From Pseudoalteromonas nigrifaciens (GTDB taxonomy: Bacteria; Pseudomonadota; Gammaproteobacteria; Enterobacterales; Alteromonadaceae), in the NCBI RefSeq assembly GCF_002221505.1, contig NZ_CP011036.1, positions 1,922,001 to 1,986,000 on the forward strand: DNA of 64,000 nt, read 5' to 3'. Under the pieces are notes generated by a model that saw only the letters and a list, made by a program, of their open reading frames with translations, ran no database searches and had not been told where the DNA came from. Below are positions 27,585 to 38,364 of the stretch, piece by piece (the first letter of the stretch is position 1; every line of letters starts with the position of its first letter). A program made the translations under genes and the position numbers.

Positions 27585-28267
27585 TGAATAATAAGTCAGC
27601 TAATAAGCAAGAGTACACAGCTAAACCCAAACGTAATACTGGCAGAACCTATTCTCGCAGCACGCTAAAAAGCGTCGCTTCAAAAAGAGAAATAAAACCA
27701 GCAATAGCTGCACAAGATATAAAAATAGTCTTATTTAATAAGCCTTTCGACGTTTTGTGCCAATTTACTGATGATGCCAACAGAAAAACCCTTGCTGAAT
27801 TTATTCCTATAAAAGAAGTTTACGCTGCAGGCAGACTCGACAGAGACAGTGAAGGTTTATTACTGCTCACCAATTGCGGTAAATTACAAAATACCCTAAC
27901 CGCACCGGGTAAAAAAACCAGTAAAACTTATTGGGTTCAGGTAGAAGGTGAGCCGAGCTCAGAGTCAATTGCTGCACTATGCACAGGCGTAGAATTAAAA
28001 GATGGCCTTACATTACCCGCTAAAGTGAGCATCATCAGTGAGCCAACGCTGTGGGCGCGAAACCCACCAGTAAGAGAGCGAAAACTAATACCTACAACTT
28101 GGCTCAGCATAACAATAAGTGAAGGGCGTAACCGCCAAGTTAGACGCATGACAGCACATATTGGGCACCCTACTTTGCGTTTAATTCGCTATAGTATTGG
28201 TAAGTACACCCTAGATGGCATTAAAAACGGCGAGTATAAAGTAATGACAGGTATAGAGCATACCTAA
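27584..28267 (+). CDS. rluE: 23S rRNA pseudouridine synthase RluE
   Basis: RsuA-family enzyme; RluE of E. coli makes pseudouridine 2457 in 23S rRNA. 227 aa. A basic N-terminal extension is followed by [12 protein letters not shown] near 50, the catalytic-Asp motif [15 protein letters not shown] near 82, KTYWVQVEG near 115 and [20 protein letters not shown] near 180. The ATG overlaps the tusE stop, with AGG upstream; a possible start three codons earlier is not needed. RluE rather than another RsuA-type paralogue is inferred from the short KPF-type N-terminus lacking an S4 domain. Confidence 0.9.
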   Translation: MNNKSANKQEYTAKPKRNTGRTYSRSTLKSVASKREIKPAIAAQDIKIVLFNKPFDVLCQFTDDANRKTLAEFIPIKEVYAAGRLDRDSEGLLLLTNCGKLQNTLTAPGKKTSKTYWVQVEGEPSSESIAALCTGVELKDGLTLPAKVSIISEPTLWARNPPVRERKLIPTTWLSITISEGRNRQVRRMTAHIGHPTLRLIRYSIGKYTLDGIKNGEYKVMTGIEHT

Positions 28268-28332
28268 CTGATGTAAACCAACTTACAATCGCTAATTTAT
28301 AAGCCATTATTAACTTTAAATTAGCGTTTAAG

Positions 28333-29604
28333 CTATTTGCCAGGGCTTAGCGCAATACAATTACCTCCTTGGTTTTTTGCATAATAAAGAGCATCGTCGG
28401 CAGCTTGAATAAATGTTAAATGATCATCACACTGATGATGATTAACAGTATTAATTCCCATGCTTACTGATAAATACCCTGTAAAGCTATCTTCATGCAC
28501 AATTGCCAACATTTCAATTGCTTTTTGAATTTGTTCAGCCACAAATAGCGCCCCTTGTTTATCTGTTTGTGGTAGCAATACAACAAACTCTTCGCCCCCA
28601 TAACGGGCAACAAAATCCTCTGGACGACTCACTGTGTCGGCAAGTTTTTGTGCCACAGCGTATAAGCACTTATCGCCTGCAATATGCCCGTAACGGTCGT
28701 TAAATTTTTTGAAGTTATCAATATCAATTATAATGAGTGAAAGCTGACAGTTTGCTAATTTAACACGGGAAAATTCATCAACAATTTTTTCATCAAAGCG
28801 GCGCCTATTGGCAATTTTGGTTAACGAATCTAAAAACGCCATTTCGCTTAAAATCTCATGTGCTTTAATCCGCTCAGTGGCGTCATTAAAAACAACCAAA
28901 AATTCATTACCAATATTAATACCCGATACTTGCATAATGACTTGCTCACCATTTTTGCAGGTTATTTGGTAGTCGTTTGCAGGAATATCGCCTTTATTAC
29001 TTTCGGCTTGTGCAAGCGATGCGCTCCATAATGCCCGAGCAGCATTTCTTTTATCAATATCTGGGTAGGCTTTTCCCCACCAAATATCTACATTGGGCGT
29101 ATCATTTATAGTAAAACCAAATACATCAATATAACGCTGGTTAACTTTTAATATATCACCCGTTTCAACGCACACATTACAAATAGGCATAGGAAGTACT
29201 GTAAATAATTTTGCATAATGGCTCAGCTCATGATTACGCATAGGGTGATGCGTGTGAGCAATTAAATATTTTTGTTGTGGATCGTTATGTTCGTTAAGTA
29301 ATTTGGCATTCATAGTCGCTACAAAATGCCATTCAACCCACCATGCTTCTAAACGCTTTAATAATGCTTTTTCTACTTTTAGATTAGGGGTCAACGACTG
29401 TTCAATTAATTTAAATAACTCAACAATAGGATGTGGCTCTTGGAAAAAAATAGGGGGAGTTATTGTGATCAATTCATCAAACAAATAATAAGCTGTTTCT
29501 TTAAGTTCACTCAACGGGTTGTTAAGCAACTCACTTATATCGGTTTTTTTTGGGTAATCTAAAATAAAAGATTTTACTTTGTTGACGTGAGAAGCATAGT
29601 TCAT
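28333..29604 (-). CDS. PAS-GGDEF diguanylate cyclase
   Basis: Predicted soluble c-di-GMP synthase, 423 aa. The N-terminal half ends in a PAS-like sensor (about residues 135-245, MPICNVCVETGDILKVNQRY). The GGDEF domain (about 255-420) carries the intact active site ARYGGEEFVVLLP near 345, and an RPED inhibitory I-site five residues before it, so product inhibition is expected. DSLTKIANRRRFDE starts the domain. It has no transmembrane segment. The first ~130 residues are helical and unassigned. Convergent with rluE; monocistronic. Confidence 0.92.
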   Translation of the reverse strand: MNYASHVNKVKSFILDYPKKTDISELLNNPLSELKETAYYLFDELITITPPIFFQEPHPIVELFKLIEQSLTPNLKVEKALLKRLEAWWVEWHFVATMNAKLLNEHNDPQQKYLIAHTHHPMRNHELSHYAKLFTVLPMPICNVCVETGDILKVNQRYIDVFGFTINDTPNVDIWWGKAYPDIDKRNAARALWSASLAQAESNKGDIPANDYQITCKNGEQVIMQVSGINIGNEFLVVFNDATERIKAHEILSEMAFLDSLTKIANRRRFDEKIVDEFSRVKLANCQLSLIIIDIDNFKKFNDRYGHIAGDKCLYAVAQKLADTVSRPEDFVARYGGEEFVVLLPQTDKQGALFVAEQIQKAIEMLAIVHEDSFTGYLSVSMGINTVNHHQCDDHLTFIQAADDALYYAKNQGGNCIALSPGK

Positions 29605-29838
29605 ATATTCATTCCATTGAGTATATTAATAATAACCTTAGTTACGCTTAAATATAACACTATAAAGCAATATAAAGCTATAACTCCTCCTACTATTACA
29701 CAGCTAATATTCACACTTATTTACTATTTATATTTATTTTGCTTACTGCAAATAGCAAAAACGTTTTGCTGACGCTATAAAAATAACTACAAAAGCGCTG
29801 CATTAAGGCTAAGCCTCTTTAAGCGCTGCTTAAATACA

Positions 29839-29847
29839 TGCTATAAT
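29839..29847 (+). promoter_or_regulatory. Extended -10 promoter of mnmA
   Basis: TGCTATAAT, a consensus -10 hexamer with the TGN extension, lies 56 bases before the mnmA ATG. No good -35 is seen at 17 bases, which the TGN would compensate. A GCGC-containing partial inverted repeat (29791-29827) lies just upstream. Confidence 0.6.
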
Positions 29848-29902
29848 CGCGGCCTTTCCAAGATGTTATTAATAACAGTAATCTGTATAAGCGAAATTAT
29901 TC

Positions 29903-31003
29903 ATGAGCGAAAATAGTCACATTAAAGTCATCGTAGGTATGTCCGGCGGTGTTGATTCTTCTGTATCTGCATATTTGTTAAAGCAACAAGGCTATCAGGT
30001 AGAAGGCCTGTTTATGAAGAACTGGGAAGAAGACGACAATGATGAATATTGCGCCGCAGCTGATGATTTAAAAGACGCGCAAGCAGTTTGCGATAAACTC
30101 GGTATTGAACTGCATACAGTTAACTTTGCCGCTGAGTATTGGGATAACGTATTTGAGTACTTTTTAGCAGAATACAAAGCAGGTCGTACACCTAACCCAG
30201 ATATAATGTGCAATAAAGAAATTAAATTTAAAGCCTTTTTAGAATTTGCGGCCCAAGCATTAGGCGCCGACTTTATTGCCACCGGTCACTATGTACGCCG
30301 CGAACTACGCGATGACAAATACGTTATGTGCCGCGGGTTAGATGATAATAAAGATCAAAGCTACTTTTTATACACGCTTAGCCACGAACATATTGGCCAA
30401 ACATTATTCCCTGTTGGCGATATTGCTAAGCCAGAAGTGCGCCGCATAGCTGAAGAGCAAGACCTAATTACTCACGATAAAAAAGACAGCACAGGTATAT
30501 GTTTTATTGGTGAGCGCAAATTTAAAGACTTTTTACAAAAGTTTTTACCTGCCCAACCTGGTGTTATCGAAGACACTGATGGTAACAATGTAGGCGAGCA
30601 CGAAGGATTAATGTATCACACCCTAGGTCAACGCAAAGGCTTGCTAATTGGTGGTATGAAAGAAGGCTCAGGCGAGCCATGGTATGTAGTAGATAAAGAC
30701 CTTGAGCGAAATGTACTTATTGTTGGCCAAGGTAAAGATCACCCTCGCCTATACAGTAATGGCCTTAATGCTAACCAATTGCACTGGGTTGACCGTATTG
30801 GCCCTAAAGGCACTACTCGCTGCACAGTTAAAACCCGTTACCGCCAAGAAGACTTAAGCTGTACGCTACTTGTAGGCGAAGACGGCATGGCACGCGTATT
30901 ATTCGACGAGCCACAAAAAGCCGTTACTCCAGGTCAATCTGCCGTATTTTATGCAGAAGATGTGTGTTTAGGTGGTGGTATTATTGATTCGGTGATCAAA
31001 TAA
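29903..31003 (+). CDS. mnmA: tRNA-specific 2-thiouridylase MnmA
   Basis: Adenylates and thiolates U34 of tRNA-Lys, -Glu and -Gln using sulfur from TusE; cytoplasmic. 366 aa. PP-loop ATPase motif [12 protein letters not shown] near residue 12, catalytic Cys102 (MCNKEIKF) and Cys199 (TGICFIGER) as in E. coli, and a C-terminal beta-barrel with GGGII near the end. It has its own promoter; the stop overlaps hflD (TAATG). Its sulfur-relay partners tusDCBE are encoded close by upstream. Confidence 0.97.
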   Translation: MSENSHIKVIVGMSGGVDSSVSAYLLKQQGYQVEGLFMKNWEEDDNDEYCAAADDLKDAQAVCDKLGIELHTVNFAAEYWDNVFEYFLAEYKAGRTPNPDIMCNKEIKFKAFLEFAAQALGADFIATGHYVRRELRDDKYVMCRGLDDNKDQSYFLYTLSHEHIGQTLFPVGDIAKPEVRRIAEEQDLITHDKKDSTGICFIGERKFKDFLQKFLPAQPGVIEDTDGNNVGEHEGLMYHTLGQRKGLLIGGMKEGSGEPWYVVDKDLERNVLIVGQGKDHPRLYSNGLNANQLHWVDRIGPKGTTRCTVKTRYRQEDLSCTLLVGEDGMARVLFDEPQKAVTPGQSAVFYAEDVCLGGGIIDSVIK

Positions 31004-31605
31004 TGAATCAACACCAAGTCATGGCGCTTGCCGCCATGTGCCAAGTTGCTAAACAAGTTCAAAAAGTTGCTCAGTACGGCAATAATAATGAACACGATTT
31101 AGAAATACTACTTTCGAGTATTATTCAAACCTCGCCGGCATCGCCAGAGGATGTATACCAAGGCACAGATAACCTACGCGATGGCTACAAAACATTATTG
31201 GCACAGCTAAGTGCTGGCGCGCAAAAAGATGTTGAAATTGTAAAATACGTCGGTGGTTTAATGCAGCTAGAACGTGCCTTGAGTGCAAACGACAAAAGCT
31301 TAAACGAATTAGGTAAACGTATTGATGACATTCATCGACGTTTAGATCATTTTGCTATAACCGACGAGAGCGTTGTCGCCGGTTTAGCGGATATATACTC
31401 AACGGTGCTAAGCCCCCTTGGGCACCGTATACAGGTTTATGGTAAACCTGAGTTACTAAAGCAGCAGCTCACTCAAAATAAAATCCGCGCATTATTATTA
31501 GCCGGTATTAGAAGTGCAGTTTTATGGCGACAAATGGGCGGTAAACGCCGTCACTTTTTCTTTGCAAAAAGAAAAATAATCGCCATTGCTAAAGCAAAAA
31601 TTTAA
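31003..31605 (+). CDS. hflD: High frequency lysogenization protein HflD
   Basis: All-helical, 200-aa peripheral protein. In E. coli it binds lambda CII; its core cellular role is unclear. Recognised by the early MALAAMCQVAKQVQKVAQYG helix, the YVGGLMQLERAL segment near residue 83, and the position between mnmA and purB as in E. coli. The C-terminal tail is basic (KRRHFFFAKRK). One-base overlap with mnmA. Confidence 0.92.
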   Translation: MNQHQVMALAAMCQVAKQVQKVAQYGNNNEHDLEILLSSIIQTSPASPEDVYQGTDNLRDGYKTLLAQLSAGAQKDVEIVKYVGGLMQLERALSANDKSLNELGKRIDDIHRRLDHFAITDESVVAGLADIYSTVLSPLGHRIQVYGKPELLKQQLTQNKIRALLLAGIRSAVLWRQMGGKRRHFFFAKRKIIAIAKAKI

Positions 31606-31621
31606 TTATCGTTCAAACTAA

Positions 31622-33007
<1,386 letters not shown>

Positions 33008-33027
33008 TAACTAAACTAAAATCAATG

Positions 33028-33058
33028 AAAAAGCGAAAGGTCTCCTTTCGCTTTTTTT
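33028..33058 (+). terminator. Terminator of purB
   Basis: AAAAGCGAAAGG pairs with CCTTTCGCTTTT around a 3-base loop, and the stem runs into eight T. Confidence 0.92.
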
Positions 33059-33096
33059 GTTTTAATACCACTTGCACTAATTTGTAGGGCCACTGT

Positions 33097-34242
33097 ATGT
33101 ATCAATTAAAAATAAATGACTTATCAGAGCAAGAGTTTTTAACTCAGTTCTGGCAAAAAAAACCACTCTTAATTAAACAAGGTTTTAGTAATTTTCAAGA
33201 CCCGCTTGATGCGAATGAACTTGCAGGCCTTGCAATGGAAGACAGCATAGAGTCGCGTATTGTTACTAATCATAATAATGAATGGCAATCGCACCAAGGG
33301 CCGTTTGAAGACTTTGAACAGCTTACAGAGCAACACTCTACTTTATTAGTACAAGCGGTTGATCATTGGCATAACGATGCAGCACAGCTGCTAGAGCCGT
33401 TTCGATTCATCCCAAACTGGCGCATAGATGATTTAATGATCAGCTATTCAACGCCTGGCGGTGGTGTTGGCCCGCATTTAGATCAATACGATGTATTTAT
33501 TATTCAAGGTGAAGGCAAACGCCATTGGCGAGTAGGCCTACCAGATCCTAGCCTTAAACAATTCACCCAAAATAAAACATTATTGCAAGTAGAAGCGTTT
33601 ACTGCGGTTATTGATTGTATTTTAGAACCCGGCGATATTTTATATATTCCACCAGGTTGCCCGCACGAAGGTTATGCCGTAGAAAACGCCCTTAATTATT
33701 CGGTGGGTTTTAGAGCGCCAAATCAACAAGATTTACTCTCTAGCTTTGCCGATCATATTATTGATACCGAAAGCGGACAAAAGCGTTACACCGACCACAA
33801 CCTTACATTAAGAGAGTCTAAGGGCGAGCTGAGCGATACTGAGGTTGATAAAGTAAAAGTGCTAATGCAGGCATTACTAAACGACCACACCTTATTTAAA
33901 CAATGGCTTGGCACAACTTTAAGCCAACCAAAGCACGATATGGACTTAATGCCTGTTGAGCAACCGTTTAGTGCGGCGCAAATAGCTGATGCAATAAACA
34001 GTGACGACATAAGCTTTGAACGCCTAGGTGGAACGCGTGCTATATATCAGCAAACAGCTGATGAATTATTAGTAAGTGTTAACGGAGAAAACTACTCTGT
34101 ACCAAATAGTGACTTGAATGCTGTTAAGTTACTTACTGATTTTACAGGTTTTAATGCGCAACAGCTAAAAAACACGGCCCCAAGCCTAGTTTTTATTGAA
34201 ATATTCACTACACTAATTAATGAGGGTATTTGGTTCAATTAG
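33097..34242 (+). CDS. roxA: Ribosomal protein uL16 arginine hydroxylase RoxA
   Basis: JmjC-type Fe(II)/2-oxoglutarate oxygenase; E. coli RoxA (YcfD) hydroxylates Arg81 of ribosomal protein L16. 381 aa. The iron ligands are seen in GPHLDQYDVF (HxD near residue 126) and PPGCPHEGYA (distal His near 188). QGEGKRHWRVG near 140 holds the 2-oxoglutarate lysine region. The N-terminal FLTQFWQKKPLLIKQ and the winged C-terminal domain fit. It lies beside purB as in E. coli, but behind a terminator. Confidence 0.94.
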   Translation: MYQLKINDLSEQEFLTQFWQKKPLLIKQGFSNFQDPLDANELAGLAMEDSIESRIVTNHNNEWQSHQGPFEDFEQLTEQHSTLLVQAVDHWHNDAAQLLEPFRFIPNWRIDDLMISYSTPGGGVGPHLDQYDVFIIQGEGKRHWRVGLPDPSLKQFTQNKTLLQVEAFTAVIDCILEPGDILYIPPGCPHEGYAVENALNYSVGFRAPNQQDLLSSFADHIIDTESGQKRYTDHNLTLRESKGELSDTEVDKVKVLMQALLNDHTLFKQWLGTTLSQPKHDMDLMPVEQPFSAAQIADAINSDDISFERLGGTRAIYQQTADELLVSVNGENYSVPNSDLNAVKLLTDFTGFNAQQLKNTAPSLVFIEIFTTLINEGIWFN

Positions 34243-34251
34243 AGGTGTATT

Positions 34252-34719
34252 ATGGACTACCGGGTAGAACAGGTCGATTGGCACAGCCAAAAAGCGCTAC
34301 TGCAGCAAATAAGAGAGCGTGTATTTGTTTATGAGTTACATATTCCTAAACATATTGAATTTGACAACCTAGACCCACTTGCCCAACATATTCTTGTCAC
34401 CTGTATTACCAACGACACACAGTCTCCTGTAGCCACAGGCAGGCTGTGTAGCGATGGCCTTATAGGCCGTATAGCTGTATTACCCGCCCACCGCAATCGC
34501 AATGTTTACAAATCCCTACTTAACTTTATTGTTGCACTTGCTGCAGAGCAAAATATTGAAGTACTGAGTATTAACTGCATTTTAGAAGAAGTTGAATTAT
34601 TTAAACAAAATGGCTTTAGCCAACAAGGCAATGTATTCATGGAGGCTGGCATTGCAAAGCTACGAATGCAATGCCCTGTTACCAGCTTTGAAACTCGTCC
34701 ATTTACGTTAACGCATTAA
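34252..34719 (+). CDS. GNAT-family N-acetyltransferase
   Basis: A 155-aa single-domain acyltransferase. The N-terminal IRERVFVYELHIPKHIEFDNLD segment resembles the ElaA/acyl-homoserine-lactone-synthase-like GNAT subgroup. The acetyl-CoA-binding strand-loop is seen in IGRIAVLPAHRNRNVYKSLL near residue 77 (R/Q-x-x-G/N-x-G/V-type loop, with an atypical NRNVY). It starts nine bases after roxA in the same unit; the substrate is unknown. Confidence 0.82.
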   Translation: MDYRVEQVDWHSQKALLQQIRERVFVYELHIPKHIEFDNLDPLAQHILVTCITNDTQSPVATGRLCSDGLIGRIAVLPAHRNRNVYKSLLNFIVALAAEQNIEVLSINCILEEVELFKQNGFSQQGNVFMEAGIAKLRMQCPVTSFETRPFTLTH

Positions 34720-34757
34720 AAAGCGAGCTACAATAAACAAAGTAGCTCGCTTTTTTA
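34718..34757. terminator. Convergent terminator between GNAT and DUF4826 genes
   Basis: AAAAAGCGAGCTAC and GTAGCTCGCTTTTT form a 14-bp stem; A-run and T-run on the two sides make it functional in both directions. Confidence 0.92.
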
Positions 34758-34781
34758 ATTTGTTATACAAACATATTAAAC

Positions 34782-35228
34782 TTATTTAGGCTCGTTAGCC
34801 CACAGTTGTTCATTTTCGTGCATTTCGTATAAACCATGGGCACGATTGATCAGTAAATTGGCAAAATCAACCTTGGTTTTATCACTCGCCCCTGTTTGCA
34901 TTATTTGATCAGCTTTTAACTGCCATTGCAGTGAAAAATAACGTATTGCATCGCGAGCATCTTTTGCAGCACTCACTTCAGCATGATCAGTTGGTAAACG
35001 ACCGGTAATTACCCAATAGTTTTTACCGTTTTGCGCCTTAAATTTCCATAGAGCACAAAATGGGGCTAAAAAACGACTGTCTTTTTCAATCAACGTTTTA
35101 GGCATAATGCCTTTTTCAGCTAAATGCTTTTGTGCGTTTTGAAAGCATTCACGCTGCCATAATATATTTTGCTGCTCTACTTGAGCTTGTTCTTGTGCTG
35201 TTAACGGTTTTTTTTCTTGTTGTGTCAT
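34782..35228 (-). CDS. DUF4826 family protein
   Basis: A 148-aa soluble, mostly helical protein. The segments ILWQRECFQNAQKHLAEKGI, APFCALWKFKAQNGKNYWVI and GDLPTDHAE-type ITGRLPTDHAEVSAAKDARD match what I recall of DUF4826 (PF16108), a gammaproteobacterial family without a known function. Monocistronic, with the start MTQQEKKPLTAQEQ. Confidence 0.75.
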   Translation of the reverse strand: MTQQEKKPLTAQEQAQVEQQNILWQRECFQNAQKHLAEKGIMPKTLIEKDSRFLAPFCALWKFKAQNGKNYWVITGRLPTDHAEVSAAKDARDAIRYFSLQWQLKADQIMQTGASDKTKVDFANLLINRAHGLYEMHENEQLWANEPK

Positions 35229-35353
35229 TATTAATAACCTTTTACTTCTTTTTTAACACTTTAAGGGCTTAACAAATAAGGTGCAAGTACAAAAATAGTA
35301 TTTTTTAGCCTAAAACCCGCTGTTTGCCTGGTTTTTAGCCAAATTTATAAGCT

Positions 35354-36772
35354 TTACTTAACTATTTTAATATTATGATCGAATGAGCCCACATCCCCCG
35401 GAAATACCACCGGCGACTCAATCCCTTCTTTATTAATGGCTGCAACACCAAAATAGTAATTATCAATTACTACATTGTTAAGTATAGCTTGAGTAACCTT
35501 ACCCACGGTTTTACTAAACTGCCATTGTGGCTCGCTGGTATAACGCCAATAAATACGATAACCGGTTATATTATTGTCTTTAGATGCCTGCCACGACAAA
35601 CGCGTATTAGCCGTTACCGCACCCGCGATTTTCACGTCTTTAGGAGGGGCTGGTGCCCACGCCATCGACGCTAAACTTACAGCATTAAGTGCGGTTAATT
35701 TGGCCGCATAGTCAAAATCAACGCCTTTGATCGTATCGCCATATTCAATGCCGTTTTCAATGCGTAAGTCTTGATGCTGGCGATCGTAATGCTCGTTTGT
35801 TTCCATAATGCGCACTGCAGCAAAGCCCGCGTCATTAAAAGGTCTATGGTGCCCACCTCTACCAAATCGGTCTAACCGATAAACTAACATAGTATTTAAA
35901 TTAGCAATGTATCTGTCGGCAATGGTATCTATGTAACGCGCCAAGTTACGACTAGCTGAGTCAACCTCGCCCCCCGTAAAGCGCCGCGTTCGTGCTTGCT
36001 CTTTAGTTTCTATTACGCGCGTACCTTCAGAAAATATCCGCGCTGTGGTGTTATCGGTTACGCCATTAACCCCGGTAATATTGCCTATCATGTCGTTGTT
36101 TAGTACTGCGTGTACTTGCCAGTCGTGTTTTTGCGCATAAGCGGTTAAAATTTTACCACCAAATAAACCCTGCTCCTCGCCCGACAGCGCCGCGTACACC
36201 ACAGAGCCATTAAATTTATGTTTACTCAATACACGCGCCGCCTCTATTACGCCCGCCACACCAGAGGCGTTATCGTTAGCCCCCGGCGAGTCGCTAGTAA
36301 AATCCATCACATCGCTTACGCGTGAGTCTATATCGCCCGACATTATTACCATACGGTTAGGCTCGCTTATACCGCGCTGAATAGCGACAATATTAACCAC
36401 TTCGGTTGCATCAGGAATTCGTTTTTCGCCCGATATAGTGTCTTTTACTTCAATAATCTCTAGGCATCCGCCGCATTGTGCTGATATTTTTTCGAACTCT
36501 TGTTTTATCCAGCGCCTTGCTGCACCAATGCCACGGGTTTCCGATTTAGTGTCTGATAATGTATGGCGCGTACCAAAATCCACCAGCGTTTGAATATCGC
36601 CACCAATACGCTGCGCTGAAATATCACCGGCTATAGCATGCAATTTTTGTTGATCAGTGTATTTAATCTCGCCCGCTGCCAATGCTTGCGAAGTTAAACC
36701 CACAAAACAAGCAGCTGTAAGGGTACTCACGCTAAGTAATTTTGTTGTTATTTTAAAAGGTGTTTTAAGCAT
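35354..36772 (-). CDS. Secreted M28-family metallopeptidase
   Basis: A 472-aa exported zinc aminopeptidase-like protein. Signal peptide ends ...GLTSQALA. The di-zinc M28 core shows SGDIDSRVSD near residue 145, GANDNASGVAGVIEAARVL near 165, catalytic Glu in LSGEEQGLFGG near 196 and a NNDMIGN ligand strand near 225. From about 385 a fibronectin-III-like domain follows (TANTRLSWQASKDNNITGYRIYW). Secretion beyond the periplasm is possible but cannot be shown. Upstream it faces a spermidine-synthase-like gene across a 199-base divergent gap in which I see no clear site. Confidence 0.9.
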   Translation of the reverse strand: MLKTPFKITTKLLSVSTLTAACFVGLTSQALAAGEIKYTDQQKLHAIAGDISAQRIGGDIQTLVDFGTRHTLSDTKSETRGIGAARRWIKQEFEKISAQCGGCLEIIEVKDTISGEKRIPDATEVVNIVAIQRGISEPNRMVIMSGDIDSRVSDVMDFTSDSPGANDNASGVAGVIEAARVLSKHKFNGSVVYAALSGEEQGLFGGKILTAYAQKHDWQVHAVLNNDMIGNITGVNGVTDNTTARIFSEGTRVIETKEQARTRRFTGGEVDSASRNLARYIDTIADRYIANLNTMLVYRLDRFGRGGHHRPFNDAGFAAVRIMETNEHYDRQHQDLRIENGIEYGDTIKGVDFDYAAKLTALNAVSLASMAWAPAPPKDVKIAGAVTANTRLSWQASKDNNITGYRIYWRYTSEPQWQFSKTVGKVTQAILNNVVIDNYYFGVAAINKEGIESPVVFPGDVGSFDHNIKIVK

Positions 36773-36971
36773 TTATAGCTCCTTATTTTTATTATAATCA
36801 CCATTACGCAAGTAAGCTTATTGCGCAATACTTTTGCGGTAGGCACCACAAAAAAGTAAGTTAAAGCACAGATCAAAAGTTTAATTAAGCCAGATAATCT
36901 GCAACTAGAATATTTAGTAATATGGTTATTTTATTTATGCCACACTAGGGTTTTTATTTATTAAAAACTTT

Positions 36972-37769
36972 ATGCGCCAATTAAAAAACGATACCAAGCT
37001 TACTAATCAAATCTATCATGCCGACAGTAAGTTTGGTCCGGTACGCGTTTATCAAAATGAAGATTATAGATGGCTCACTTTTAATAACGATCCGCTGCTA
37101 GGCGTTACTCTTCAAGGAGTAATGAGCAAAGCCCGGCCTGAACTATTATGTGTACCAATATATCAAAGCATGTTGTTATTTTTATTAGCCCCGGTTAGTG
37201 AGCTACATATTTTAAATTTGGGCTTAGGCACTGCAGCAATAGAGCGCGCACTTAAACACATTGAATCTAGCCGCCGTAATTTAATTGATACGTTTGAAAG
37301 TGTAGAAATAAACCCTGATGTTATAAGTATCGCTAAGCAATTTTTTAAATTACCCAGTGATCATACTGTGCACCAGCAATGTGCTCAGCAATTTATTAGT
37401 CAATGCACTCAACAATACGACCTAATTTACATAGATATATTTAGTGGCGAGCACCACCAAACGTTTATTCAAAGCGAGTCGTTTTGGCACGCCATTAACC
37501 ACTGCATTAATAAAAGCGGCCAGGCAATCATTAACCTAAATCCTAAAACAGGGCAAGAATTACAAACTACTTTAGTACTGTTACGCCATTACTTTAACTG
37601 TATTGCACTTATAGAGTTTTATGAATACAAAAACATTGTTCTTATACTAAGTAACCTGTCGTTAAAGCATATAACGGTAGAGGCAATACAAGCCTCAACA
37701 GTAATGCAAAGCATAGCGCCAAACTTGCATAGCAATATAAATACTATTTACCATATAGCAGCAGTATAA
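36972..37769 (+). CDS. Spermidine synthase-like methyltransferase-fold protein
   Basis: A 265-aa Rossmann-fold protein of the spermidine/spermine-synthase superfamily. The nucleotide loop is LNLGLGTAAIERAL (canonical GGGDG replaced), the acidic ribose-binding strand is FESVEINPDVISIAK, and the catalytic-Asp strand is YDLIYIDIFSGEHH. Because the loop differs from true SpeE, it may act on another substrate or be a non-enzymatic relative. It ends 3 bases from the convergent GFA gene with no terminator in between. Confidence 0.75.
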   Translation: MRQLKNDTKLTNQIYHADSKFGPVRVYQNEDYRWLTFNNDPLLGVTLQGVMSKARPELLCVPIYQSMLLFLLAPVSELHILNLGLGTAAIERALKHIESSRRNLIDTFESVEINPDVISIAKQFFKLPSDHTVHQQCAQQFISQCTQQYDLIYIDIFSGEHHQTFIQSESFWHAINHCINKSGQAIINLNPKTGQELQTTLVLLRHYFNCIALIEFYEYKNIVLILSNLSLKHITVEAIQASTVMQSIAPNLHSNINTIYHIAAV

Positions 37770-37772
37770 AAA

Positions 37773-38177
37773 TTAACGACCAGGCTCAAATGTATCGTAA
37801 CAAGGTAGGCTCGTTTCTAGCAGTTCCCAATTAGCCCTAGAAGTCACAAAATTATGTGATAATGGCTTTTCTGTAATTGTTGAATCTATAAGGCCTAAGC
37901 GAATTCTGTACCGAGATTTATCATCCGCATTAGCACTATAAATAGGTGAACCACAACACTTACAGAAATAACGTGTGCGCCCTGCTTTAAAAGAATACTT
38001 ACTTAGTAAATCATTGCCTGTTGAAATTGAAAATTCATGCACATTTATAAACCCGTTAGTTGCAAAAGCGGTTCCGCTATTTTTTCTGCAAAGTGAACAA
38101 TGGCAATGGATAATACTCGTAATAGCACCCGTTATTTTTACTGTAACCTCACCACATAAACATGAACCTGTGTACAT
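37773..38177 (-). CDS. GFA family (glutathione-dependent formaldehyde-activating) protein
   Basis: A 134-aa zinc protein of family PF04828. The zinc ligands are visible in GSCLCGEVTV near residue 5, CHCSLCRK near 25 and YFCKCCGSPIYS near 72. The family is named after Gfa, but most members have no proven activity. The start MYTGSCLCG is preceded by AAGGAAG. Confidence 0.88.
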   Translation of the reverse strand: MYTGSCLCGEVTVKITGAITSIIHCHCSLCRKNSGTAFATNGFINVHEFSISTGNDLLSKYSFKAGRTRYFCKCCGSPIYSANADDKSRYRIRLGLIDSTITEKPLSHNFVTSRANWELLETSLPCYDTFEPGR

Positions 38178-38364
38178 ACAACTTCCTTATAATTAAATTA
38201 TTATTTTTAACCTAATGGCTGATCATTGCAATCTTAGTATTGTTTTAATGCTTACTAATATTAATTATACCTTAGAGTATGAGTAATTAAGCCTCTACTA
38301 AGCTGCATTTAAAAACACAAAAATGCTATGATAGCTGCAATTACTTGCCATTTAAGCTATTAAA

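Noticed and set aside
29587..29772. Plus-strand frame in the gap upstream of mnmA
   Set aside because: Starts inside the diguanylate cyclase gene, low-complexity hydrophobic, no ribosome binding site.
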